A stretch of DNA of 6,888 nucleotides, taken from assembly GCA_009705185.1 (NCBI GenBank), contig WLCS01000047.1, forward strand, positions 1-6,888, given 5' to 3'. Source of the stretch: Actinomycetota bacterium (GTDB taxonomy: Bacteria > Actinomycetota > Actinomycetes > Nanopelagicales > Nanopelagicaceae). Below the pieces are notes generated by a model. The model saw only the letters and a list, made by a program, of their open reading frames with translations, did no database searches and was not told the origin of the DNA. Every line of letters starts with the position of its first letter. Within the stretch, counting starts at the first letter, position 1. Made by a program: the position numbers and the translations under genes. Positions 1-5,853 of this stretch are shown here, piece by piece.

Positions 1-428
1 CTAAGGAAGTTTCAAAGTCACTTATCATGCGCCTAGTTCCAGCATCAGCTGCGATGATCGCACTTGGTTACCCAGGTGAAATTTCATCAGATAAGAACAC
101 AGCAATTCTTTACGGTGTTCTTTCAACAATTCCATTCCTTTACATCCTCTACGTACTATTCGTTGAGCTTGGAAAGTCATTGGAACGTCAGCCAGCAGGT
201 GTTGGTGAGACTGTAGGACGTCTACGTCTTCTTCTCATTGCAACATGGGGCGTATACCCAATTTCATACATCCTTGGAATGAACGGCGACCCAACAGCGT
301 CATCATTCGTAGGTGTTCAGGTTGGTTACACAGTTGCAGACGTACTTGCAAAGTGTGTATTCGGTCTAACAATCTTGAAGATCGCTCGCATGAAGTCACA
401 TGCTGAAGGCATGCCAGCAGATCACTAA
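1..428 (+). CDS. Actinorhodopsin-type light-driven proton pump, 3' part (5' end outside window)
   Basis: This is the C-terminal part of a microbial rhodopsin, a seven-helix membrane protein that binds retinal and pumps protons outward in light. The frame is open to the window edge (first full codon at 3), so the ATG at 27 is internal. About 141 residues remain. Visible features are a helix containing YGVLSTIPFLYILYVLF (about nt 114-164), then a helix with the rhodopsin-type WGVYPISY pattern (nt 246-269), then the last helix with GYTVADVLAKCVFGL. In that helix the Asp-x-x-x-Lys arrangement places the retinal Schiff-base lysine at codon 351-353. A basic, polar C-terminal tail follows. The glycine in YGVLSTIPF probably corresponds to the fenestration glycine that lets xanthorhodopsin-like proteins bind a carotenoid antenna; this is inferred from memory of the family. 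The proton acceptor and donor residues in helix C lie outside the window, so proton pumping is assumed from the family. Family assignment is confident; the actinorhodopsin subgroup is somewhat less so. Confidence 0.93.
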   Translation, partial: KEVSKSLIMRLVPASAAMIALGYPGEISSDKNTAILYGVLSTIPFLYILYVLFVELGKSLERQPAGVGETVGRLRLLLIATWGVYPISYILGMNGDPTASSFVGVQVGYTVADVLAKCVFGLTILKIARMKSHAEGMPADH

Positions 429-445
429 TTAATTACATTAATTAG
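425..445. repeat. AT-rich perfect inverted repeat (9+3+9) over the rhodopsin stop codon
   Basis: CTAATTAAT at 425-433 and its exact reverse complement ATTAATTAG at 437-445 are separated by TAC. The left arm begins in the last codon of the rhodopsin gene and includes its TAA stop. It ends one base before the next hairpin (447-474). In RNA it would form a weak AU-rich stem with a 3-nt loop. In DNA it could be a small palindromic binding site. The role is unknown. Confidence 0.6.
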
Positions 446-446
446 G

Positions 447-485
447 GAAGGGCGTCGGGAAACCGGCGCCCTTCTGCTTTATTAT
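447..485 (+). terminator. Rho-independent-like terminator after the rhodopsin gene
   Basis: A 12-bp stem pairs 447-458 with 463-474 (GAAGGGCGTCGG against CCGGCGCCCTTC, one G-T wobble). It is closed by a GAAA tetraloop of the GNRA type at 459-462. The downstream strand is only moderately T-rich (TGCTTTATTAT, 475-485). The stem strength and position, 18 bp after the rhodopsin stop, favour a terminator or mRNA 3'-end stabiliser. The T-rich flank also contains TATTAT at 480-485, a possible -10 element for the next gene, so the two signals may overlap. Confidence 0.7.
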
Positions 486-491
486 CGAGGC

Positions 492-743
492 ATGAACATG
501 CAGCGAGTAAATAACTTTCGAATGGGCGCGTATGCAGCGCTCGCAATTGGACTCATTAACTTGCGATACCAGACTGGTCATGACGGCAATTTAATGAAGA
601 GTTTAGTTTTAATTATTCCTGGCTTACTTCTTCTGCTCACATCATTTACTGATGGTGGAAAGAACTGGTTGCAAAGCAAGAACGCCGCAGCGATTGGAAT
701 ATCGTGCGGCGTCCTCTTACTTGCTTACAGTTTCTTTGTGTAG
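492..743 (+). CDS. Small hydrophobic membrane protein of unknown function
   Basis: I do not recognise this 83-residue protein (81 from the second ATG). It has two clear membrane segments, about residues 37-53 (VLIIPGLLLLLTSF region) and 66-83 (AAIGISCGVLLLAYSFFV, running to the C-terminus), and a weaker one at about 11-25. Short polar stretches such as RYQTGHDGN and TDGGKNWLQSKN lie between them. The start is ambiguous. ATG 492 lies 6 nt after a TATTAT -10-like hexamer, as expected for a leaderless mRNA, while ATG 498 lies 7 nt after GAGG (487-490), a usual Shine-Dalgarno distance. The gene follows the rhodopsin terminator and ends 12 bp from convergent metY. Its composition resembles that of the neighbours, which supports a real gene, but no conserved motif identifies a function. 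Confidence 0.65.
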   Translation: MNMQRVNNFRMGAYAALAIGLINLRYQTGHDGNLMKSLVLIIPGLLLLLTSFTDGGKNWLQSKNAAAIGISCGVLLLAYSFFV

Positions 744-755
744 TTCTTAACTCTT

Positions 756-2069
756 TTATCCCTTAGTGGCTTTAAAGCCTGCTTCAAGATCAGCCTTGAT
801 ATCTACAATATTTTCAAGACCTAAGCTCAGACGAACTAGACCAGGTGTTACTCCGGCTTCAAGTTGTTCCGATGGTGAGAGTTGTGAGTGAGTTGTAGTC
901 GCAGGGTGAATTACCAAAGAACGAACGTCACCAATGTTTGCCACATGGCTGAATAGTTCTAGAGATTCAACAAACTTCTTACCCGCTTCTACGCCACCTT
1001 TGAGTTCGAATGAAAGAACCGCACCTGAACCTTTTGGTGAATACTTCTTGGCGAGTTGATGCCAAGGAGAAGATGGAAGAGTTGCGTAGTTAACTTTCTC
1101 GACATCTGGATGCGCTTCAAGCCATGTTGCTACAGCTTTTGCATTTTCAATGTGACGTTCGATGCGAAGTGAAAGTGTCTCAAGTCCTTGAGCAAGTAAC
1201 CATGCGTTGAATGGAGAAACTGCTGCTCCCACATCACGAAGTAGTTGCAAGCGAATCTTGAAGATGTAAGAAAGGTTTGCACCGAATGCAGAACCAACTC
1301 CAAGAGCCTGTGAAAACACAAGGCCGTGGTAGCTAGGGTCTGGCTTATTAAATCCTGGGAATCGATCTTGATGTTGTGCGTAATCGAATTTACCAGCATC
1401 AATAATCGCGCCCACCACTGCATTGCCGTGGCCAGAAAGGAATTTTGTTGCAGAGTGAACAACTACATCTGCACCGAAATCAATTGGCTTAATTAAGTAT
1501 GGTGTTGCAACTGTGTTATCTACGATGAGTGGAACGCCCACTGAATGGGCAACATCTGCAACCGCCTGAATATCCAGGATTTCATTCTTTGGATTTGCAA
1601 TAGTTTCACCGAAGAACGCCTTTGTATTTGGCTTTACAGCTTTCTTCCATGACTCTGGGTTGTTTGCATCATCGACAAAAGTTACTTCAATACCGAATTT
1701 TGGAAGTGTGTAGTGGAAAAGGTTGTATGTGCCACCATACAAGCTTGGACTAGAAACAATGTGATCTCCGGCTTCGGCAACATTGAGAATCGCAAATGTT
1801 GTTGCTGCAGAACCAGAAGCAAGCAGAAGTGCTGCGACTCCACCTTCGAGAGCAGCAAGACGTTGTTCGACTGCATCCTGAGTTGGATTCATGATTCGTG
1901 TGTAAATGTTTCCAAGCTCTGCAAGTCCAAATAGATTCGCTGCATGTGTTGTATCTCTGAATTCGTATGCAGTTGTCTGATACAACGGAAGTGCACGAGC
2001 ACCTGTAGTTGGATCTGCAGTTTGTCCTGCATGAATTTGAAGAGTTTCAAAAGACCAATTGTTTGACAT
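756..2069 (-). CDS. metY: O-acetylhomoserine sulfhydrylase (O-acetylhomoserine aminocarboxypropyltransferase)
   Basis: This cytoplasmic PLP enzyme of the Cys/Met-metabolism family joins O-acetylhomoserine with sulfide to give homocysteine and acetate, the direct sulfhydrylation route to methionine. The 437-residue length is typical of MetY and longer than cystathionine gamma-synthase or beta-lyase (about 380-400). Diagnostic features are the N-terminal FETLQIHAGQ..DPTTGARALPLYQTTAY, NIYTRIMNPT (Tyr56), ASGSAAT (85-90), YGGTYNLF (111-118), VDNT with the PLP-binding Asp184, and SATKFLSGHG with the PLP lysine at 209. The SLVIHPATTTHSQL segment near the C-terminus is also characteristic. The ATG at 2069 has GGAG 7 nt upstream (2077-2080 on the complement). 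Expression is probably controlled by the SAM-IV riboswitch upstream. No metX follows; the gene faces the small membrane-protein gene with a 12-bp gap, so acetylhomoserine must be made by a gene elsewhere. Confidence 0.95.
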   Translation of the reverse strand: MSNNWSFETLQIHAGQTADPTTGARALPLYQTTAYEFRDTTHAANLFGLAELGNIYTRIMNPTQDAVEQRLAALEGGVAALLLASGSAATTFAILNVAEAGDHIVSSPSLYGGTYNLFHYTLPKFGIEVTFVDDANNPESWKKAVKPNTKAFFGETIANPKNEILDIQAVADVAHSVGVPLIVDNTVATPYLIKPIDFGADVVVHSATKFLSGHGNAVVGAIIDAGKFDYAQHQDRFPGFNKPDPSYHGLVFSQALGVGSAFGANLSYIFKIRLQLLRDVGAAVSPFNAWLLAQGLETLSLRIERHIENAKAVATWLEAHPDVEKVNYATLPSSPWHQLAKKYSPKGSGAVLSFELKGGVEAGKKFVESLELFSHVANIGDVRSLVIHPATTTHSQLSPSEQLEAGVTPGLVRLSLGLENIVDIKADLEAGFKATKG

Positions 2070-2091
2070 TAATAATCTCCATCGCAGTAGG

Positions 2092-2150
2092 TGTCAGAAA
2101 TTCGATAAGCGATTAAGTTCATTAACAAAAGCGCTTGTCAGAAATCTGAC
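2092..2150 (-). promoter_or_regulatory. Possible riboswitch expression platform with alternative pairing partners
   Basis: On the mRNA strand, GUCAGA (2145-2150) can pair with UCUGAC immediately downstream (2137-2142) or with an identical UCUGAC further on (2093-2098), 12 nt before the GGAG ribosome binding site. Both copies belong to an exact 10-nt direct repeat, AUUUCUGACA, at 2136-2145 and 2092-2101. The two pairings exclude each other, so this may be how ligand binding in the aptamer is passed to metY translation. It is inference from sequence alone. Confidence 0.35.
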
Positions 2151-2233
2151 CTGTTCGTCACCCGGAGCACCCCACCGCGGTGGAGGGTTGCCGTCTACTA
2201 AGCCGGGGCTAATACGTAGAACTCGTGAACGCC
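2131..2233 (-). ncRNA. SAM-IV riboswitch in the metY leader
   Basis: Read on the - strand, this leader shows the SAM-IV/S-box-like core: CACGAGU after the 5' arm, a hairpin with an AGCCCCGGCU apex (2201-2210), GGCAACCCUCC (2182-2192), a GC-rich hairpin CCACC-GC-GGUGG (2174-2185), and CUCCGGGUGACGAAC closing the first stem. The P1 arms GUUC (2227-2230) and GAAC (2152-2155) pair. The CCCGG apex can pair with CCGGG as the expected pseudoknot. An AGGUC hairpin ending in AAGCGC follows outside P1, as in the M. tuberculosis SAM-IV RNA that I remember; P1 and the outer hairpin look shorter here. Binding of S-adenosylmethionine should reduce metY expression, which fits a methionine-synthesis gene. 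No clear intrinsic terminator follows, so translational control is more likely. A weak -10 (TATTCT, 2237-2242) could start the transcript at about 2230. Confidence 0.9.
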
Positions 2234-2278
2234 TGAAGAATAGCCAACCGGTTTAAAAATTAAAAATTGCGGGTAATT

Positions 2279-2305
2279 AGTTCTTGCATGCTCTTTGCAA
2301 GTACT
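2279..2305 (-). terminator. Hairpin after the HhH-protein gene, possible weak terminator
   Basis: CTTGCA (2283-2288) and TGCAAG (2296-2301) form a 6-bp stem around a 7-nt loop, extended after a 1x1 mismatch by AGT/ACT (2279-2281 with 2303-2305). It begins 8 bp after the stop of the small - strand gene. On the - strand the next bases are not U-rich, but two T runs occur at about 2257-2267. It may end the tRNA-Leu/HhH transcript before metY. The call is weak. Confidence 0.35.
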
Positions 2306-2312
2306 CCGCTTG

Positions 2313-2645
2313 CTACTTACGAAAAGAGAGATCTTTCTTTTTCATCTCATTAATTAATATGCGAATCGCATTGGGACCCATTCCGTGCAGGTCTTTTACG
2401 AGATCGATTGACACTTTACGTAGGTCGCTCAATTTATAGAGACCCTCATCAATGAGAGCTCGCCTTGCGGGCGCAGCCAACCCAATTTCTTTCCATGCGC
2501 CATCAACTTCTGCATATGCACCGAGATCGACTTCGCCATTGGTAACTGCGCAATTACTTGAAGCCTTTGCAGCTTTTCTTGCAGCAGCTGCACGCATAGC
2601 TTCGCCACGGAGTTTCTTGGCTTTAGCCGGAGATTGTTTTGCCAT
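2313..2645 (-). CDS. Small basic protein with a C-terminal helix-hairpin-helix (RNA polymerase alpha-CTD-like) domain
   Basis: The 110-residue protein begins with a Lys/Arg/Ala-rich tail of about 30 residues (MAKQSPAKAKKLRGEAMRAA and on). A compact domain follows at about 50-110: IGLAAPARRALIDEGLYKLSDLRKVSIDLVKDLHGMGPNAIRILINEM. The GLAAPARRALIDEGL and LHGMGPNAI stretches match the helix-hairpin-helix pattern of the RNA polymerase alpha C-terminal domain and related small DNA-binding proteins. DNA binding is therefore likely, but no specific function can be given. The frame stays open upstream through the tRNA gene, but the ATG at 2645 is preferred because it gives MAKQ, leaves the tRNA intact and begins the basic tail. 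No Shine-Dalgarno sequence precedes it. The start is 27 nt from the tRNA-Leu CCA on the same strand, so it may be translated from an RNA released by tRNA 3' processing. Confidence 0.8.
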   Translation of the reverse strand: MAKQSPAKAKKLRGEAMRAAAARKAAKASSNCAVTNGEVDLGAYAEVDGAWKEIGLAAPARRALIDEGLYKLSDLRKVSIDLVKDLHGMGPNAIRILINEMKKKDLSFRK

Positions 2646-2672
2646 AGTTATTAATTCGAAAATATGTCTAGC

Positions 2673-2754
2673 TGGTGCGGGAGGCGGGACTTGAACCCGC
2701 ACGCCGAAGCACAAGTTCCTAAGACTTGCGTGTCTGCCATTTCACCACTCCCGC
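2673..2754 (-). tRNA. tRNA-Leu, anticodon UAG, CCA encoded
   Basis: On the - strand the acceptor arms GCGGGAG (5' end at 2754) and CTCCCGC (2677-2683) pair perfectly. The anticodon stem CAAGT/ACTTG encloses the loop CTTAGGA, giving anticodon UAG, which reads CUA and by wobble other CUN leucine codons. A variable region with a TTCG-capped mini-stem (TGC TTCG GCG) and the T arm GCGGG-TTCAAGT-CCCGC follow. The long variable arm fits tRNA-Leu. Discriminator A (2676) is followed by an encoded CCA (2673-2675). Confidence 0.95.
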
Positions 2755-2788
2755 GTATCAAAAAGATTTCTCCTTGAGATATGAGAGA

Positions 2789-2817
2789 AGATTACGGGTA
2801 AGTACCCGTTGAATCAA
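2789..2817 (-). promoter_or_regulatory. Candidate promoter for tRNA-Leu
   Basis: On the - strand, TTGATT (2812-2817) and TAATCT (2789-2794) are separated by exactly 17 bp. This would place the start near 2782 and give a leader of about 28 nt before the tRNA. The -35 is good and the -10 is weak (3 of 6). The 17-bp spacer is almost filled by the palindrome at 2794-2809. Confidence 0.4.
2794..2809. repeat. Perfect 7+2+7 palindrome between tRNA-Leu and argS
   Basis: ACGGGTA (2794-2800) and TACCCGT (2803-2809) are exact reverse complements separated by AG. The 16-bp element lies in the divergent intergenic region, between the possible -35 and -10 of the tRNA-Leu promoter and about 50 bp upstream of argS. 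This is an operator-like position for a dimeric regulator that could affect both directions. No regulator can be named from the sequence. Confidence 0.55.
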
Positions 2818-2846
2818 AATAGAGGTGGCGCGTAGGGCTGAGCCGG

Positions 2847-2852
2847 TAACCT
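2847..2852 (+). promoter_or_regulatory. Candidate -10 of a leaderless argS promoter
   Basis: TAACCT fits the actinobacterial TANNNT -10 pattern and ends 6 nt before the argS ATG, so transcription could begin at or next to the start codon. No TTG-like -35 is seen at the right distance, which is common for leaderless actinobacterial promoters. A second option, TTGAAT (2809-2814) with TAGGGC (2833-2838), is weaker and would give a leader of about 13 nt without a ribosome binding site. Confidence 0.4.
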
Positions 2853-2858
2853 TGCACA

Positions 2859-4529
2859 ATGTCGCCTCACGAGTCATCAAGCGGAGCCTCGCTCACTGAT
2901 CAGTTGGCTGCGCAGATACAGGTGGCAGTTTCAGAAGCTTTTGCTCGTGGTGAAATTTCTGGAGACGCCCCTGCATCCATCACTCTTGAACGACCAAAGA
3001 ATCGTGATCATGGTGACTATGCGACTTCAATCGCACTGCAATTAGCAAAAGCTGCAGGAAAAAATCCCCGTGAGATTGCAACAATTTTGCAGGCTGCAAT
3101 TGCTTCAATTGCAGGAGTTTCACGAGTTGATATCGCCGGTCCAGGATTTATAAACATCACGCTCGATCGAGCAAGCCAAGCAGAACTAGTGCGCACAATT
3201 CTTTCTGCGAAATCTCAATACGGGCACGGTCGCGCACTTGCTGGCGTAAAAATAAATCTTGAATTTATTAGCGCAAACCCAACTGGCCCACTTCATCTTG
3301 GTCACACTCGATGGGCAGCGGTAGGCGATTCTCTTGGACGCGTACTGAGCGCAGCTGGCGCCGATGTCATTCGAGAGTTTTACATTAATGACCGTGGTCG
3401 CCAGATGGATTTATTTGGGCAATCTGTTCAGGCATCTGCGCAAGGAAAACCGATTCCGGAAGATGGTTACCAAGGAAATTACATTGCAGATTTAGCAAAA
3501 GAAGTTACTGCGGCCAATCCCGGAATTTCATCCTCTGAAGATTTTCGCGAAGCTGCCTACAAAGTTCAATTAGCGCAGCAACAACGCGTGCTAGAAACTT
3601 TCCACACCACTTTTGATATTTGGTTTTCAGAGCGTTCACTTCATGAATCAGGCGCTGTTGAACATGCGGTCGAGAAACTTCGCGCACAGGGACATGTCTT
3701 TGAAGAAGCTGGGGCAGTGTGGCTTCGCACAACCGACTTTGGTGACGATAAAGATCGCGTGATCATTAAAGAAGATGGTGATCTCACTTATTTTGCATCA
3801 GATACTGCGTACTACATTAATAAGCGTGAACGCGGTTTTGATATTTGTATTTATATGTTGGGCGCAGATCACCATGGTTATATTCATAGATTAAAGGCAA
3901 CTGCCGCATGCGCAGGAGATGATCCTCTATACAACGTAGAAATAATGATCGGTCAATTAGTAAAAATCATGGAGGGTGGCGAAGAGCTTAAACTTTCTAA
4001 GCGAGCCGGAACGATTATCACCCTTGAAGAACTTGTCGAAAAAGTGGGCGTAGATGCTGCTCGTTACACGCTCATTCGCTATCCAGTAGATACGCCAATG
4101 GTGATGGATATCGATGTATTGCGACGCAATACAAATGACAATCCTGTTTATTACGTTCAGTATGCGCATGCTCGCATCGCCGCCGTGCTTCGCAATACAG
4201 CTGAATTAGGAATCACTTCTGGTCTCGATGGTTTCGATCCTTCGCAACTTACGCATGATCGTGAAAACGAATTACTGGGCGCACTCGCTGAATTTCCTCG
4301 TGTAGTGGCAAGTGCCGCCGAGTTCCGAGAGCCACATCGTGTTGCACGTTATCTTGAAGAACTAGCTGGGGTTTATCACGGTTTCTATGCCGATTGTCGC
4401 GTGTTGCCTTTAGGTGATGAAACAATTTCAGCAATACATTCAGCTCGTGCTGCCTTGTCAGCAGCGACTATGCAAGTGCTAGCAAATGGGCTTGAGCTAT
4501 TAGGTGTTTCTGCACCGGAGAGGATGTAA
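2859..4529 (+). CDS. argS: Arginyl-tRNA synthetase
   Basis: This class I aminoacyl-tRNA synthetase charges tRNA-Arg with arginine in the cytoplasm. It has 556 residues, normal for bacterial ArgRS. Domains in order are the N-terminal Add-1 domain (about 12-105, with PKNRDHGDYATSIALQLAK), the Rossmann catalytic domain with the HIGH-type motif HLGH at 146-149 inside ANPTGPLHLGHTRW, GADHHGYIHR (335-344), the KMSKS-equivalent KLSKR at 378-382, and the DALR anticodon-binding domain (about 430-556, starting NPVYYVQYAHAR and ending at the terminal Met). The start is nearly forced: an in-frame TAA lies at 2847-2849, only three codons before ATG 2859. No Shine-Dalgarno sequence is present in that space or just before it, so a leaderless or SD-independent start is likely. 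It is the first gene of the tight argS-lysA-hom operon, an order known in other Actinobacteria. Confidence 0.97.
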   Translation: MSPHESSSGASLTDQLAAQIQVAVSEAFARGEISGDAPASITLERPKNRDHGDYATSIALQLAKAAGKNPREIATILQAAIASIAGVSRVDIAGPGFINITLDRASQAELVRTILSAKSQYGHGRALAGVKINLEFISANPTGPLHLGHTRWAAVGDSLGRVLSAAGADVIREFYINDRGRQMDLFGQSVQASAQGKPIPEDGYQGNYIADLAKEVTAANPGISSSEDFREAAYKVQLAQQQRVLETFHTTFDIWFSERSLHESGAVEHAVEKLRAQGHVFEEAGAVWLRTTDFGDDKDRVIIKEDGDLTYFASDTAYYINKRERGFDICIYMLGADHHGYIHRLKATAACAGDDPLYNVEIMIGQLVKIMEGGEELKLSKRAGTIITLEELVEKVGVDAARYTLIRYPVDTPMVMDIDVLRRNTNDNPVYYVQYAHARIAAVLRNTAELGITSGLDGFDPSQLTHDRENELLGALAEFPRVVASAAEFREPHRVARYLEELAGVYHGFYADCRVLPLGDETISAIHSARAALSAATMQVLANGLELLGVSAPERM

Positions 4530-4532
4530 TCA

Positions 4533-5849
4533 ATGTGGTCTAAGAATGTTTCACTTGCAGATGGCACCCTTTCTCTTGCAGGAGTTTCTGCATCCGCGCT
4601 GGCAAAAGAGTTCGGTACACCATCATTTTTTATCGATGAAGATGCATACAAGTCCCGCGCACTTGCTTGGCATAACGGATTGCAAAATCAATTTGGAGAA
4701 CATGCAGGCACGGTTTTCTATGCAGCTAAATCATTTATTTGCACTGCGGTAGCTCAGTGGATTGCAGATATCGGAATCGGAATCGATGTTTGCACAGGTG
4801 GCGAATTAGCAGTTGCACTCGCTGGCGGAATCAGCCCTTCCAAGATTGAAGTCCATGGAAACAACAAATCTGTCTCTGAAATTGATCGCGCAGTTTCTGT
4901 AGGCGTTAAGTCAATTGTGATCGATTCACTTTTTGAAGTAGAGCGCGTAGCCGCTGCAGCAAAGAAGCACGGTGTCAGACAAGCAGTGATGCTTCGATTA
5001 ACACCAGGAATTGAAGCCCACACCCACGAGAAAATCTCTACTGCACATGAAGATGTGAAATTCGGATTCTCCATCGCATCAGGTGCGGCATGGTCTGCAG
5101 TAGAAGCAGTGAGCGCGCACCCAGAACTTGAACTCCGTGGCGTGCATTGCCATATCGGCTCACAAATTTTTGGATCTGAAGCGCATGAAATTGCAACAGA
5201 TCGACTTATGGGTTTCATGGCGAAATATCGTGACTTCTATAACCACGAATTGCCTGAACTTGATTTAGGTGGAGGATTTGGAATCGCATATATCCAAGGC
5301 GAAGTTACTGTCGAACCAACAGATGTGTTACCTGCAATTCACAAAGCTGTCACCGATGCATGTGCAAAGTACAACCTGGCTATGCCGCAGGTTTCACTTG
5401 AGCCAGGTCGAAATATTGTGGGCCCAACAATGTTTACTCTGTATGAAGTAGGCACTGTAAAAGATGTTGTCGTTGATGGTGGACACGTTCGCAAATACAT
5501 TTCAGTCGATGGAGGCATGAGCGATAACGCACGCACTGCTTTATACGATGCGGAGTACACAGCGATTATTGCTCAACGTTTATCAACTGCACCTACAGCT
5601 TTATCAAGACTTGTAGGAAAACATTGCGAAACTGGTGACATTATTATTAAGGACATTCAATTACCTTCAGATATTGCACCAGGTGATCTAATTGCTACCC
5701 CAGCAACTGGCGCATATGGCCGAAGCATGGCAAGTAATTACAACCACGTGCCAAAACCACCAGTTATTGCCGTAAAAGATGGAAAAGCCCGCGTAATTGT
5801 TCGTCGAGAAAATGAGGCAGATCTGCTCGCACTTGATGTGAAAGAATAG
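4533..5849 (+). CDS. lysA: Diaminopimelate decarboxylase
   Basis: This PLP enzyme decarboxylates meso-2,6-diaminopimelate to L-lysine, the last step of the lysine pathway. It has 438 residues and the alanine-racemase-like fold type III arrangement. The PLP lysine is K66 in FYAAKSF. Next come HCHIGSQIF (205-213), the glycine-rich phosphate loop LGGGFG (245-250), the EPGR substrate-binding motif (290-293), DGGMSDNARTALYDAEY (326-342), the catalytic C365-E366 in HCETGDI, and TGAYGRSMASNYN (392-404) with the conserved PLP-contacting Tyr395. GGAGAGGA (4517-4524), inside the argS tail, lies 8 nt before the ATG and is the strongest ribosome binding site in the window. The gap to argS is 3 bp and to hom 4 bp, so co-transcription and possibly translational coupling are expected. 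Confidence 0.97.
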   Translation: MWSKNVSLADGTLSLAGVSASALAKEFGTPSFFIDEDAYKSRALAWHNGLQNQFGEHAGTVFYAAKSFICTAVAQWIADIGIGIDVCTGGELAVALAGGISPSKIEVHGNNKSVSEIDRAVSVGVKSIVIDSLFEVERVAAAAKKHGVRQAVMLRLTPGIEAHTHEKISTAHEDVKFGFSIASGAAWSAVEAVSAHPELELRGVHCHIGSQIFGSEAHEIATDRLMGFMAKYRDFYNHELPELDLGGGFGIAYIQGEVTVEPTDVLPAIHKAVTDACAKYNLAMPQVSLEPGRNIVGPTMFTLYEVGTVKDVVVDGGHVRKYISVDGGMSDNARTALYDAEYTAIIAQRLSTAPTALSRLVGKHCETGDIIIKDIQLPSDIAPGDLIATPATGAYGRSMASNYNHVPKPPVIAVKDGKARVIVRRENEADLLALDVKE

Positions 5850-5853
5850 GCAA

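Noticed and set aside
769..780. Palindrome GGCTTTAAAGCC near the metY 3' end, considered as a terminator
   Set aside because: It lies inside the metY coding sequence, has no usable loop and no T run, and encodes conserved-looking C-terminal residues.
2059..2256. A 65-codon + strand open frame opposite the metY leader
   Set aside because: It covers the riboswitch on the other strand, and its protein has no recognisable features. It is explained by the structured RNA region.
2452..2694. An 80-codon + strand frame over the HhH gene
   Set aside because: It is an Ala-rich mirror of the Lys/Ala-rich gene on the other strand and overlaps the tRNA. It has no independent support.
2646..2714. Upstream extension of the HhH-protein frame by 23 codons
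   Set aside because: It would run into the tRNA-Leu gene and encode its 3' arm (RVQVPPPAP), a common artefact next to tRNAs.
2755..2858. T-box or amino-acid attenuator upstream of argS-lysA-hom
   Set aside because: No T-box consensus, leader peptide or terminator hairpin is visible in the 100 bp, and the likely start site leaves almost no leader.
4754..5218. A 154-codon - strand frame inside lysA
   Set aside because: It is fully inside a gene with all of its catalytic motifs intact; the antisense frame is a by-product of codon bias.
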